DNA from: Devosia sp.
GTDB lineage: Bacteria > Pseudomonadota > Alphaproteobacteria > Rhizobiales > Devosiaceae
DNA: 64,000 nt
Assembly: GCF_025809055.1 (NCBI RefSeq)
Contig: NZ_CP075529.1
Location: forward strand, 992,001-1,056,000
Direction of reading: 5' to 3'
Of this stretch, positions 24,947 through 34,282 are shown in pieces. A program made the position numbers and the translations under genes. Position 1 is the stretch's first letter, and every line of letters starts with the position of its first letter. A model generated the notes under the pieces. The model was not told the origin of the DNA. It was given only the letters and a program-made list of their open reading frames with translations, and made no database searches.

Positions 24947-26734
24947 ATGACAAACACCCGTGCGACCCGGCCGACACTAGCGACTGCAACAGCGGCGCTG
25001 CTCCTCGGCGTGGCAATGCCAGCGCTTCCCGCCCTGGCCAAGGAAAAGGTCAAGACGCCACCGGCCTCCGAGGCGACCGCCTCCATCGCGCACTCCGTAT
25101 CCATTCCAACCGTACAAAGTGATGGCGCCAGCATCGACGAGGCCACACTGCGGGCCATTCTGTCCGGCGACATTGCCGGTCACGCCGAAGAACTTGCCAC
25201 ACTCGACGCCACAAGCATCCTGGTGCCCGAAATTATCGTCACGGTCACTTCGTCAGGCGCGGACGGCTCGGAGAGCGGCGTGCTCACATTCTCCGACCTA
25301 TTGCTCGAAAACGTCCAGAATGGCGTGGCAGCGTCAGTAAGCCTTGCCGGCATCGACATGACCATGGACGATGGCGCGGTCAGCTTCGGGACCATGACGG
25401 CGAGCAATTTCAGCATCGGCGGCATTCTCGGCGTCTACGGCATGGTGGACAGCGCAAGCACCGAAATGTCCACGCTCTACACCGATTTTGCGAGCGAGGG
25501 CGGCACGCTGAATGCCGAGGAAGTCTCCTGCACCTTTGGTGGGGTTTCCGGCGCCGAAGTTCGCGCCCGCCCGCTGAAAACATCCTTCATCGAGTTCATG
25601 GCCCTGGCGCAGTCGATGGAAGACGATCCCGAAAATCTTGATCCGGCCGTCCTTGGCAAGGTCCTGCGGATGTATGCCGACATCTTCACGGCGTTCGAGA
25701 CCTCGGAAGTTACATTCGATGGCTTTGCCTGTGACGGTGAAGACGACGAAGGGCGTCCGATGGTCTTTGAAGTCGCCGGCATGAGCATGGGCGGCATGAG
25801 CCCTGGAGTATACCCGGCGCTTTCGATGGATGGCCTCAAGATCGAGGTCGAGGGCGATGGCTTCATCGAACTGGGCAATTTCACCTTCAAGCAGATGGAT
25901 CTGACCCAGGCCATCGCGACGCTGCAAAGCGCCCCGGAACTGGTGGATGAAACCTGGCTCGAAGACAATGTGCGCCACCTGATCCCGGCCATGGAAGGCC
26001 TGTCCATTGCCGACCTCAGCATCGATGTTCCCGATCCCGATGAGGCGGACACGCGCATCAAGGCCACTGTCGGCGCCTTTGATCTGTCGCTTGCCAATTA
26101 CCTAAACGGCATTCCGACAGACTTCGACATGTCGTCCAGCGAGATCGTCGCCCAATTGCCGGAGACCGGCGGTGACGAGATGATCGATCAACTCCGGGCG
26201 CTCAATATCACCAGCATCAATGCCGGCTTCCGGCTTGCAGCAATCTGGGATGAGGCGGCCCAGTCGATCAACATCAAAGAGGTGTCGTTCAACGGCGCTG
26301 ATCTCGGCAGTGTGGCCCTTGCCGGAACTATTGCAAACGCAACCGCCGACCTGTTCGCGCTGGATGAAGACGTTGCCCTGCAGGCAGCTATGAGCGTCCT
26401 CGTGAAAAATCTTGACGCCACGGTAGAGGATTGGGGTCTGTCCGACATCATCCTTGAGGTTGTCGGAAAGGAACAGGGCTCCGATCCCGCGACCCTCCGC
26501 CCAATCTTCGCCGACCTGGCCAAGGGAACGACGATCGGCATGATGGCGGGTCTCGCCGATGCTTCCAAGCTCGGTGACGCCGTGGATGCATTCGTCCGGG
26601 GCACGGCCAAGACCCTGGCCATCGGCATCACGGCCAAGAATGATACGGGACTCTCGCTTGTCGATTTCATGGCCGCGGAAGAAGACCCCACGTCGCTTCT
26701 GGGCAAAGTCAACGTGACGGCGACGGCTAAGTAA
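24947..26734 (+). CDS. Large secreted acidic protein of unknown function
   Basis: 595 residues. Signal peptide about 1-31 (PALA|KEK). The mature protein is acidic, poor in cysteine (two visible) and shows alternating beta/helical pattern with repeated phrases of the type ITSINAGFRLAAIWDEAAQSINIKEVSFNGADLGSVALAG. That phrase resembles proteins that line or bind membranes, but I cannot assign a family. ATG 24947 has GGAG six bases upstream; an ATG six codons earlier is the alternative. It converges with the phosphohexomutase gene with a six-base gap. Confidence 0.6.
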   Translation: MTNTRATRPTLATATAALLLGVAMPALPALAKEKVKTPPASEATASIAHSVSIPTVQSDGASIDEATLRAILSGDIAGHAEELATLDATSILVPEIIVTVTSSGADGSESGVLTFSDLLLENVQNGVAASVSLAGIDMTMDDGAVSFGTMTASNFSIGGILGVYGMVDSASTEMSTLYTDFASEGGTLNAEEVSCTFGGVSGAEVRARPLKTSFIEFMALAQSMEDDPENLDPAVLGKVLRMYADIFTAFETSEVTFDGFACDGEDDEGRPMVFEVAGMSMGGMSPGVYPALSMDGLKIEVEGDGFIELGNFTFKQMDLTQAIATLQSAPELVDETWLEDNVRHLIPAMEGLSIADLSIDVPDPDEADTRIKATVGAFDLSLANYLNGIPTDFDMSSSEIVAQLPETGGDEMIDQLRALNITSINAGFRLAAIWDEAAQSINIKEVSFNGADLGSVALAGTIANATADLFALDEDVALQAAMSVLVKNLDATVEDWGLSDIILEVVGKEQGSDPATLRPIFADLAKGTTIGMMAGLADASKLGDAVDAFVRGTAKTLAIGITAKNDTGLSLVDFMAAEEDPTSLLGKVNVTATAK

Positions 26735-26740
26735 CCCTCG

Positions 26741-28141
26741 TTAAGCGCGCAATTCGCGCCTCAGCACGTCGAGCCCCCAGACCAGCAAGGCCTGGGCGGC
26801 CTTCGGCGTCGCCGCTTCCACGTAGCAACGCATCTCGGGTGCGTTGCCCGAGGCCCGAAAATGCACGACATCTCCCGAAACCATGGTGAACCGGACGCCA
26901 TCGATCGCGGAGATGTGCCCGACCCTGTGCGGCGCCAGCACAGCCGCCGCAAAGCCCCCTCCCTTCTCCAATCTGGCCAAAAAGTCCCGGCACGCGGGTA
27001 TCGAGACGTCCTGCAACCGTCCCGCCGCCGTCGGCCGCACAGGCAAGGTCGCAACCAGGTCGCGAACGGACACCCGTTCCCGTGCGGCTAGGCCAAACAC
27101 AGAAAGCAGCGGAAGAATAGCATCACGGGTCGGAAGGGGAGCCAGCGCCCTGCCGCTCACGGTGACGCCATTGCCGACAAACGTGCCGCCATTGGCCTCA
27201 AAGCCCACTGCCCCGTCGCCTGCTGCCTCCAGGCCCTCGACAACATAGGGCGAGCCCACTCGGGTCCGCACCGTGGCGGTGAAGTAGCCAGTACGTTCAA
27301 TGGCCGAATTGGATGTCACGGGGGTGACGACTGTGTTCGCCCCAAGGAACCGGGCGGCCACGAGGCCCAGAACGTCACCTGGTACGAAGTCGCCGCCGCT
27401 GTCCATCAGCAGAGGCCGATCGCCGTCGCCGTCCGCGGACACAATGGCGTCCAGCTTGAACTCATGGAGCCATAACTTGAGCGGAGCAAATACGGCGTCA
27501 TCAAAGGCCTCGGTATCGACGGGAACGAATTCGTCACTTCGGCCCAGCTGGATTGTTTCGGCCCCATGATGGTCAAGAACCCGGGCAAGATCGTCACGGG
27601 CAACGCTTGAGTGCTCGAAAATCCCGATGCGCAAACCAGACAACGCTGCTTTGGGCAGCAGGCTGGCATAGCGGTCGAAATACCGGGTTCGGGTCTCGTT
27701 GTGTTCACTGGCCAAGCCGACCGCTGCCGGGAGCATGGCCCCTTCACCAAGGTGCGAGATAATGCCGGCCTCGTCAGTCTTGCTGATCTCGCCGGCCGGC
27801 GAGTAAAACTTGAGGCCATTGCGATCAGCAGGAATGTGGCTTCCGGTCACCATGATCGCTGATCCGCCCCTGCTTTGCGCATGCAGCGCCAGCGCGGGCG
27901 TCGGCACGTCGCCGCAGTCAATCGGGATCAAGCCCGCATCGGCAATCCCCGCCGCGCAATCGGCAAGAATACCGGGGCTTGATGGACGATAATCCCGGCC
28001 CAGATAGACCGCGCCATTGCCTGTGCGACCATTTTCTTGCAGGTACCTGCAAAACGCACGCGCATATCGCTGCGCCTGATGCCCGGCCAGGTCTGTAACC
28101 AGGCCGCGCAACCCGCTGGTGCCGAACTTGAGATCGCTCAT
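26741..28141 (-). CDS. Phosphomannomutase/phosphoglucomutase family enzyme
   Basis: 466 residues, alpha-D-phosphohexomutase family. The catalytic serine is Ser101 in VTGSHIP, the metal-binding loop is SADGDGDRP, the sugar-binding loop includes FEANGG, and the phosphate-binding loop is FRASGNAPEMR. It interconverts hexose 1- and 6-phosphates (mannose or glucose) for nucleotide-sugar synthesis. The start is ATG 28141, three bases after the epimerase stop. It is the third gene of an operon with ugd and a UDP-glucuronate epimerase. Confidence 0.9.
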   Translation of the reverse strand: MSDLKFGTSGLRGLVTDLAGHQAQRYARAFCRYLQENGRTGNGAVYLGRDYRPSSPGILADCAAGIADAGLIPIDCGDVPTPALALHAQSRGGSAIMVTGSHIPADRNGLKFYSPAGEISKTDEAGIISHLGEGAMLPAAVGLASEHNETRTRYFDRYASLLPKAALSGLRIGIFEHSSVARDDLARVLDHHGAETIQLGRSDEFVPVDTEAFDDAVFAPLKLWLHEFKLDAIVSADGDGDRPLLMDSGGDFVPGDVLGLVAARFLGANTVVTPVTSNSAIERTGYFTATVRTRVGSPYVVEGLEAAGDGAVGFEANGGTFVGNGVTVSGRALAPLPTRDAILPLLSVFGLAARERVSVRDLVATLPVRPTAAGRLQDVSIPACRDFLARLEKGGGFAAAVLAPHRVGHISAIDGVRFTMVSGDVVHFRASGNAPEMRCYVEAATPKAAQALLVWGLDVLRRELRA

Positions 28142-28144
28142 GCC

Positions 28145-29152
28145 CTAGCCGCCGCTGGGGCCGTCGTAGTTCCGGAACCACTCGACAAATTTCCCCACCC
28201 CGACGTCAAGCGGCGTGTTCGGAAGCGCGCCAACAAGACCACTGAGGAGCCGGGTGTCGGCTTCGGTTGCCACCACATCCCCCGGCTGCATAGGCAACAT
28301 GTTCAGGATTGCCTTCTTGCCTAGGGCATCCTCGAGAACCGCTATGAAATCCATGAGCTCCGCCGGATGCCCGCCGCCGATGTTGACGGTTCGGAACGGG
28401 GCGACTGGAGACAGTGAGTCTGCGTCTGAGGCATTCCCTTGCACCGGAGGCTTGGACATCAGCGATGCCATTGCCGTCACCAGATCGCTGACATAGGTAA
28501 AATCGCGCCGCATCTTTCCGTGTCCGTAAACGTCGATGGGCCTGCCCGCCTCGATGGCACGAGCAAACTTGAGCAGGGCCATGTCCGGCCGTCCATAGGG
28601 GCCATAAACGGTAAAAAACCGAACGCAGGTCGATGGGATCGACCAGAGATGGGCATAGGAGTGGACCAGAGCCTCACCGGCCTTCTTGGTCGCGGCGTAG
28701 AGGGAGAGCTGAGCATCGGCCCTGTCAGTTTCTGCGTAGGGCATATGCTCGTTGCCGCCGTAAACCGAACTGGTCGATGCGAAGATGAGGTGAGCCGGCG
28801 GACTGGCCCGGAGCGCTTCGAGCAAGTTTGCCGTGCCGACGACATTGGACTGGATGTAACTGGCTGGGTTCTCGATGCTGTATCGAACGCCCGGCTGTGC
28901 CGCGAGATGAACGACGACCTCGGCTCCAACTTGTCCGACATAGGCTTTGAGTGCCTCGGCATCGGTCAGGTCGAGCCTCTCGAACGAGAACCCTGGCATG
29001 GATTGTAAAATATCCAGCCGGGCCTGCTTGAGGGCGGGATCGTAGTAGGCGGTCATGGCGTCCATGCCGAAGACTGCATGCCCCTGCTCGACCAGCAGGC
29101 GCGACAAATGAAACCCGATAAATCCGGCGGCCCCGGTCACCAGTATCTTCAT
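28145..29152 (-). CDS. NAD-dependent UDP-glucuronate 4-epimerase-like enzyme
   Basis: 335-residue extended SDR. NAD-binding GAAGFIG (7-13), catalytic Tyr-Lys in SLYAATKKAGE and the conserved FFTVYGPYGRPDMAL block characterise the UDP-glucuronate/UDP-glucose 4-epimerase group. The N-terminal wording and the FTVYGPWGRPDMA-like block fit UDP-glucuronate epimerases (making UDP-galacturonate) best. Ugd, which makes UDP-glucuronate, is encoded immediately upstream, 10 bases away. ATG 29152. The products probably feed surface polysaccharide or lipopolysaccharide. Confidence 0.88.
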   Translation of the reverse strand: MKILVTGAAGFIGFHLSRLLVEQGHAVFGMDAMTAYYDPALKQARLDILQSMPGFSFERLDLTDAEALKAYVGQVGAEVVVHLAAQPGVRYSIENPASYIQSNVVGTANLLEALRASPPAHLIFASTSSVYGGNEHMPYAETDRADAQLSLYAATKKAGEALVHSYAHLWSIPSTCVRFFTVYGPYGRPDMALLKFARAIEAGRPIDVYGHGKMRRDFTYVSDLVTAMASLMSKPPVQGNASDADSLSPVAPFRTVNIGGGHPAELMDFIAVLEDALGKKAILNMLPMQPGDVVATEADTRLLSGLVGALPNTPLDVGVGKFVEWFRNYDGPSGG

Positions 29153-29162
29153 GGCATGTCCC

Positions 29163-30506
29163 TTATTCAGCCGCCTCGGAAACGCTACCCATTCCACCAG
29201 CCTCTGGGCGGCCGACACTGAAATAATGGAACCCGTGCTTTCGCACTTCCTGTGGCCGATAGACGTTGCGCAGGTCCACGAAGACAGGTGTCTGCATCAG
29301 AGCCTTCAGACGCGACAGGTCCAATGAACGAAACTCGTTCCATTCCGTGACCAGAACGACAACGTCCGCACCTTCCGCAGCCGAATAGGCATTCGGTGCA
29401 AACTTGACTCCGTCCACGAGCTTTTCGGCTGCCTTCATACCTTGCGGATCATAGGCGACAATCCGTGCCCCCCGGTCCTGCAGGCCCCTTATGATGTCGA
29501 TAGACGGGGCTTCCCGCATGTCATCGGTGTTCGGCTTGAATGTAAGCCCCAATATCCCGACAGTCTTGCCCCGCACGTCCCCGCCACAGGCGGCAATGAC
29601 CTTGCGCGACATGGCCCGCTTGCGCTGCTCGTTGATGGACACGGTGGTTTCCACCAGGCGCATCGGGCTGCCGAAATCCTGCCCGATCTTGACAAGCGCC
29701 TGGGTGTCTTTCGGAAAACAAGACCCGCCATAACCGGGACCCGCATGAAGGAATTTGGAGCCGATACGGTTGTCCAGCCCGATGCCTCGGGCCACCTCCT
29801 GCACATTCGCACCGGCCACCTCACAGAGGTCCGCGACCTCGTTGATGAACGTGATCTTCATGGCGAGAAATGCGTTGGCCGAATACTTGATGAGTTCAGC
29901 GGTGCGGCGGTTGGTAAACTGCAGAGGCGCCTGGTTGAGATAGAGTGGCCGATAGACCTCGGTCATCACCTCGCGAGCCCGCTCGTCTTCAATGCCGATC
30001 ACAATGCGGTCCGGCCGTTTGAAGTCGTCTATTGCGGCGCCCTCGCGCAAGAACTCGGGGTTTGAGACAACCGTAAAGTCGGCCTCCGGACTTGCGGCCC
30101 GGAGAATGTGGTCGACCTCGTCGCCGGTCCCCACGGGAACCGTGGACTTGGTGGCAACGACGGTAAAGCCATTTAAGGCTCCTGCCACTTCGCGTGCCAC
30201 GTCATAGACATATCGCAGGTCAGCATGGCCGTCCCCGCGACGGCTGGGCGTGCCAACGGCGATGAAGACGACCTCCGCCTGGCCAACGGCGGTGGGCAGA
30301 TCGGTGGTAAAGGTCAGGCGCCCGGCAGCCACGTTCGTGCTGACCAGGTCAGAAAGACCCGGTTCAAAAATCGGAATAATGCCTTGGCTCAGTGCCTCGA
30401 TCTTGGCCGCGTCCTTGTCGACGCAGACTATGTCATGCCCAAAATCCGCTAGGCATACACCAGTGACCAATCCGACATAGCCCGAACCGACGACCGCAAT
30501 TCTCAC
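29163..30506 (-). CDS. ugd: UDP-glucose 6-dehydrogenase
   Basis: 447 residues. It oxidises UDP-glucose to UDP-glucuronate with two NAD+. Motifs: VVGSGYVGLVTG at the N-terminus, STVPVGTGDEV, the catalytic Cys in GYGGSCFPKDTQAL, and GLTFKPNTDDMREAPS. The start is GTG 30506, with AGGAG seven bases upstream, so that the protein begins right at the Rossmann fold (VRIAVVG). It leads a three-gene operon with a UDP-glucuronate 4-epimerase and a phosphohexomutase. Cytoplasmic. Confidence 0.95.
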   Translation of the reverse strand: MRIAVVGSGYVGLVTGVCLADFGHDIVCVDKDAAKIEALSQGIIPIFEPGLSDLVSTNVAAGRLTFTTDLPTAVGQAEVVFIAVGTPSRRGDGHADLRYVYDVAREVAGALNGFTVVATKSTVPVGTGDEVDHILRAASPEADFTVVSNPEFLREGAAIDDFKRPDRIVIGIEDERAREVMTEVYRPLYLNQAPLQFTNRRTAELIKYSANAFLAMKITFINEVADLCEVAGANVQEVARGIGLDNRIGSKFLHAGPGYGGSCFPKDTQALVKIGQDFGSPMRLVETTVSINEQRKRAMSRKVIAACGGDVRGKTVGILGLTFKPNTDDMREAPSIDIIRGLQDRGARIVAYDPQGMKAAEKLVDGVKFAPNAYSAAEGADVVVLVTEWNEFRSLDLSRLKALMQTPVFVDLRNVYRPQEVRKHGFHYFSVGRPEAGGMGSVSEAAE

Positions 30507-30632
30507 AACCGTTCTCCTGCAATCAGAGCCGATGGCCGTGCCATCTGACGCTGCCAATCGGGACTTAGCCTGCTTACCTCGTCACTGGCCATCGATATGA
30601 CAGTGTTGCATGACGCTTGGTAAAGATTGGAA

Positions 30633-31064
30633 TTATTCCTCCACGCCCGGCCGGCCACGAAGTTGTTTCGTGCTGCCGCGGCGTACCTTGCCCTCTACCC
30701 GTCTCTTCTTGGAGGCCAGGGTCGGCCGGGTCGCAATGCGCGGCTTTGGCGGATAGGCGCCCTCCCGCACCAAAGCCACCAGTCGTGCCAGGGCCTCGGC
30801 ACGGTTGAGCGGCTGGTCGCGATGGGAATTCGACGTGATGACGATCACACCATCCTTGGTCAGCCGGCTGCCGGCCAGCGCCGCTACACGCCGCTTTACC
30901 GGCTCGCTGAGGCTTGACGAGTTCGTCAGGTCGAACCGCAACTGAACAGCGCTCGCGACCTTGTTGACGTTCTGACCGCCGGGGCCGGAGGCACGCACGA
31001 ATGTTTCCTCGATCTCGCCTGGATCGATGGAAATGGTGCGGGTGATCATGATCGGATCGGCCAT
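30633..31064 (-). CDS. arfB: Alternative ribosome-rescue factor ArfB (peptidyl-tRNA hydrolase)
   Basis: 143 residues. It releases peptides from ribosomes stalled on mRNA lacking a stop codon. The release-factor GGQ motif is at 29-31 (GPGGQNVN). The C-terminal tail is strongly basic (KKRRVEGKVRRGSTKQLRGRP), as needed to occupy the empty mRNA channel. ATG 31064 or the internal ATG five codons later are both possible. It is read with the small gene and thrS on the same strand. Confidence 0.93.
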   Translation of the reverse strand: MADPIMITRTISIDPGEIEETFVRASGPGGQNVNKVASAVQLRFDLTNSSSLSEPVKRRVAALAGSRLTKDGVIVITSNSHRDQPLNRAEALARLVALVREGAYPPKPRIATRPTLASKKRRVEGKVRRGSTKQLRGRPGVEE

Positions 31065-31077
31065 GTCACCCGCTCCC

Positions 31078-31302
31078 CTAGCGCTTCCAGCGGCCTGTGA
31101 AGAACACTTCCTCGTCGTGGATGATGCGACCCTTTTCGGTCGTGCGGAACTTGCCTGGCTCGACTTCCTCGACCCAGAGCTTCTTCAGCATGCCGGCAAA
31201 GGTCTTCTCGCCGATATCCTTGAAGTCATCCGGGCCCAGGACCTTGTCCTCGCCCAGATGGTAGAGCGCCTTCATCTCACGATTGGACGGCCGCTGCGGC
31301 AT
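31078..31302 (-). CDS. Small conserved-looking protein, 74 residues
   Basis: A soluble, charged protein beginning MPQRPSNREM and ending in FFTGRWKR, with the phrase KTFAGMLKKLWVEEVEPGKFRTTEKGRIIHDE. It could be a small winged-helix-like domain, but no family is recognised. ATG 31302 shares one base with the thrS stop (TGATG), so translation is coupled to thrS, and arfB follows 13 bases later. Its position suggests a translation-linked role (inference). Confidence 0.65.
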   Translation of the reverse strand: MPQRPSNREMKALYHLGEDKVLGPDDFKDIGEKTFAGMLKKLWVEEVEPGKFRTTEKGRIIHDEEVFFTGRWKR

Positions 31303-33296
31303 CAGGCGACCTTTGCCGCCGCAGCGTCCTTCAGGTCGGGTGGTGTTGCCTCGGCCATCAGCGACACAAGCGCATCCATGAACGGCTGAACCTGCTGGCC
31401 CTCGGTGCCGAGACGGCGGACCGACACGGTGCCTTCCTCAGCCTCGCGCTTGCCCACCACGAACATCAGCGGCACCCTCTGCACCGAGTGCTCGCGGACC
31501 TTGTAGTTGATTTTCTCGTTGCGTGCGTCGATCTCCGCTCGAATTCCGGCATCGCGCAGCTGGCGCACCAGCTTTTCGGCATAGCCGTCGGCTTCCGACA
31601 CGATGGTGGCGACGACGACCTGAGTCGGTGCCAGCCACAGAGGCATCCTGCCGGCATAGTTCTCGATGAGAATCCCGATGAATCGCTCGAGCGAACCAAG
31701 GATCGCCCGGTGCAGCATGACCGCATATTGCCGCGAGCCATCCTCGGCGACATAGGTCGCGTCCAGCCGCTCCGGCAACACGTAGTCGAGTTGCAGCGTT
31801 CCCACCTGCCAGGACCGACCGATGGCATCTTTCAGGTGGAATTCGAGCTTTGGCGCATAAAACGCACCCTCGCCTTCAGCGATCTCGAAGTCATATCCCG
31901 TGGCGCGCAGCGCGTCGCCCAAGGCCTTCTCCGCCGCATCCCAACGCTCGATGGTGCCGCCGAACTTTTCGGGTCGCGTGGCAAGCTTGATCACCACGTT
32001 TTCGAAGCCCATATGGCCATAGACCGAGTAGAGCAGATGCACGAAGTGCTCCGTCTCGGACTGGATCTGGTCCTCACGGCAGAAGATGTGCGCGTCGTCC
32101 TGCGTCATCTGCCGCACACGCATGAGACCATGCAGGGCGCCATGCGCTTCATTTCGGTGACAACAGCCGAATTCTGCCATGCGCAGAGGCAGATCGCGAT
32201 AGGACTTGATGCCCTGGTTGAAGATCTGCACATGGGCAGGGCAGTTCATGGGCTTGAGCGCCAGCAGGTCGCCGACCTCTTCAAAGACCGGCTTGTCATC
32301 CTCGGTATTGGGAACCTGATCCGGCACCACGAACATGTTCTCACGGTACTTGCCCCAGTGGCCGGACTGCTCCCAGAACTTGGCGTGCATCAACTGGGGA
32401 GTCTTGACCTCGACATAGCCGGATTTGCTGAGGCGCCTGCGGATATAGGCTTCCATCTGATTATAGATGACGAAGCCGCGCGGGTGCCAGAACACCGAGC
32501 CCTGCGCCTCTTCCTGCAGGTGGAACAGGTCAAGATCGCGACCGATCTTGCGATGATCGCGCTTTTCGGCCTCCTCCATCATGTGGAGATAGGCGTCCAG
32601 TTCTTCCCTGCTGGGAAAAGCCGTCCCGTAGATGCGCGACAGCACCTCGCGATTACTGTCGCCGCGCCAATAGGCACCTGCCACCTTCGTCAGCTTGAAG
32701 GCCTGGCCAATGTCCTTGACCGTCCGCATATGCGGGCCGCGGCACAGGTCCATCCACTGGCCCTGCTTGTACATCTTGATCGATTGGTCGGCGGCAATCG
32801 CGTCGACGAGTTCGACCTTGAACGCCTCGCCCTTGGCGGCAAACCAGTCCTTTGCCTGATCGCGCGACCAGACTTCCTTGGTAAAAGCAGCGCCTCGGTC
32901 GATGATTTCGCCCATCTTCTTTTCGATGACGCGCAGCTCCTCTTCCGTGAAAGGACCCTGCGGGCGATAGAAATCGTAATAGAATCCGTTCTCGATCACC
33001 GGACCGATTGTCACCTGGGTATCTGGCCAGAGCTCCTGCACGGCTTCGGCAAGCACGTGCGCAGCGTCGTGCCGGATCAGTTCGAGAACATCAGCCGATC
33101 CACTGTCACGCGTCACAAACTCGATCTTGCCGTCAGCTTCCAGCGCGTCTGACAGGTCCGACAAAACGCCATTCCAGCGCATTGCCACCGTTTTCTTGGC
33201 CAGGCTCTTGGAGATGCCTTCCACGATCTCGGTGCCGGTAGTGCCGCGCGAATAGTCGCGAGCAGCACCATCGGGGAAAGTCACCTTGATCGACAT
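31302..33296 (-). CDS. thrS: Threonyl-tRNA synthetase
   Basis: 664 residues, the normal length. It charges tRNA-Thr in the cytoplasm. Domains in order: TGS (about 1-60), editing/SAD domain with HVLAEAVQELWP, class II catalytic core with motif 2 (FGCCHRNEAHGALHGL) and the ALKPMNCPAHV zinc region, and a C-terminal anticodon-binding domain (GIRAEIDARNEKINYKVREH). ATG 33296 is chosen because the TGS domain begins there (MSIKVTFPDG). Followed by a coupled small gene and arfB. Confidence 0.97.
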   Translation of the reverse strand: MSIKVTFPDGAARDYSRGTTGTEIVEGISKSLAKKTVAMRWNGVLSDLSDALEADGKIEFVTRDSGSADVLELIRHDAAHVLAEAVQELWPDTQVTIGPVIENGFYYDFYRPQGPFTEEELRVIEKKMGEIIDRGAAFTKEVWSRDQAKDWFAAKGEAFKVELVDAIAADQSIKMYKQGQWMDLCRGPHMRTVKDIGQAFKLTKVAGAYWRGDSNREVLSRIYGTAFPSREELDAYLHMMEEAEKRDHRKIGRDLDLFHLQEEAQGSVFWHPRGFVIYNQMEAYIRRRLSKSGYVEVKTPQLMHAKFWEQSGHWGKYRENMFVVPDQVPNTEDDKPVFEEVGDLLALKPMNCPAHVQIFNQGIKSYRDLPLRMAEFGCCHRNEAHGALHGLMRVRQMTQDDAHIFCREDQIQSETEHFVHLLYSVYGHMGFENVVIKLATRPEKFGGTIERWDAAEKALGDALRATGYDFEIAEGEGAFYAPKLEFHLKDAIGRSWQVGTLQLDYVLPERLDATYVAEDGSRQYAVMLHRAILGSLERFIGILIENYAGRMPLWLAPTQVVVATIVSEADGYAEKLVRQLRDAGIRAEIDARNEKINYKVREHSVQRVPLMFVVGKREAEEGTVSVRRLGTEGQQVQPFMDALVSLMAEATPPDLKDAAAAKVA

Positions 33297-33368
33297 TTTG
33301 TATCTCCAGAAAATTCTGTTCCTTGCGCGACTATCGCGGCAAGGCGGCCTGAATAGCACGATTGTCCG

Positions 33369-33683
33369 CTATTTCCAGCGCCCATATCGCCATGGCTGAT
33401 ACCAACGGCCACCTGGCGGAAGAGTTTCCGGTACCGGATCATAGCCGTGCGTTCCGCCGGGGCGGCAGCGCCAGAACCGCGCCAGCCCCATCCATCCGCC
33501 GGGCCAGAAGCCGAACTGCCAGATCGCGTCGCGGGTAAACTCCGAACATGTCGGCAGGTGCCGGCAGCTTCGACCCGTAAAGGCCGAGAGCGTATATCGG
33601 TAAATGGTGATGAGCAGCACAGCCGAGATTTTGAAGGGCAAATCAATCACCCTCCAGAACTGCTGACTAAGTCGCTGCATCAT
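33369..33683 (-). CDS. yidD: Membrane protein insertion efficiency factor YidD
   Basis: 104 residues. The family core YRYTLSAFTGRSCRHLPTCSEFTRDAI is present, including the conserved cysteines. YidD assists YidC-dependent insertion of proteins at the inner membrane. The ATG at 33683 overlaps the Fe/S scaffold gene stop by four bases (ATGA), indicating coupling. The C-terminus, PWRYGRWK, is basic and aromatic. Confidence 0.93.
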   Translation of the reverse strand: MMQRLSQQFWRVIDLPFKISAVLLITIYRYTLSAFTGRSCRHLPTCSEFTRDAIWQFGFWPGGWMGLARFWRCRPGGTHGYDPVPETLPPGGRWYQPWRYGRWK

Positions 33684-34132
33684 CGCCCGGCCGCAACTGC
33701 CTGTTTCGACTCAACTTCTGCCAGCGCCGCAGCAACAGCGTCGAACACCAGCAGGGTCGAAACATGCCTGTTGGGATAGTCTCTCACGGGCTGGAGATAT
33801 TTCAGGTCATCCCACTTCCCGGTTGGCGGCGGCCCGCCTGCCTTCAGCATGTCGTGCATGGCGGTGCGAACGGCGAGAAATTCGGTGACAGGCGTACCCA
33901 CGATTTCTCGCGCGACGACTGCCGCTGATGTTTGCCCGAGCGCGCACGCCGAAATGTCATGTCCGTAACCGGAGATGACCCCGTCTCGCATGATGAGATC
34001 GACTTCGATGCTCGAGCCACAGACGCGGCTCACCTTTCGGGCGCTCGCATCCGGATGATCCAGCCGAGCCGGCGAAACGGCATTGCCGGCCAGATCCAGG
34101 ATTCTCTCCGAATAAAGATCGCTGAGCTCCAT
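33680..34132 (-). CDS. Iron-sulfur cluster assembly scaffold-like protein (NifU N-terminal/IscU family)
   Basis: 150 residues. Two of the three scaffold cysteines are visible: Cys38 in RVCGSS and Cys63 in DISACALGQ. The third, expected in the C-terminal part, is replaced by Ser125 in NRHVSTLLVFDA. This Cys/Cys/Ser form seems typical of the version linked to folE in Alphaproteobacteria. It may bind iron or a labile cluster or be a specialised scaffold. ATG 34132. It is divergent from folE and coupled to yidD. Confidence 0.85.
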   Translation of the reverse strand: MELSDLYSERILDLAGNAVSPARLDHPDASARKVSRVCGSSIEVDLIMRDGVISGYGHDISACALGQTSAAVVAREIVGTPVTEFLAVRTAMHDMLKAGGPPPTGKWDDLKYLQPVRDYPNRHVSTLLVFDAVAAALAEVESKQAVAAGR

Positions 34133-34152
34133 GACGTGGACGATTCTGTTTC

Positions 34153-34181
34153 TTGTTCTGGTCTCGTTCGACTTCTATATA
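34153..34181 (+). promoter_or_regulatory. Probable sigma-70-type promoter of folE
   Basis: A -35-like TTGTTC (34153-34158) and a -10-like TATATA (34176-34181) are separated by exactly 17 bases. They lie about 100 bases before the folE start in the gap between the divergent scaffold gene and folE. The spacing is ideal and the -10 stands out in GC-rich DNA. Confidence 0.6.
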
Positions 34182-34282
34182 GGGGGTCCACGCGGAAGTG
34201 TCAGGGGCCGAGGCATCCTGACATGATCCGACGCGTCGCTTGCGGCGTATTGAGAGCGGTCGCAACGCAAGGAGCACGACCC

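Noticed and set aside
31488..33152. 554-codon plus-strand open frame
   Set aside because: Antisense shadow of thrS; composition is a mirror effect of thrS codon usage.
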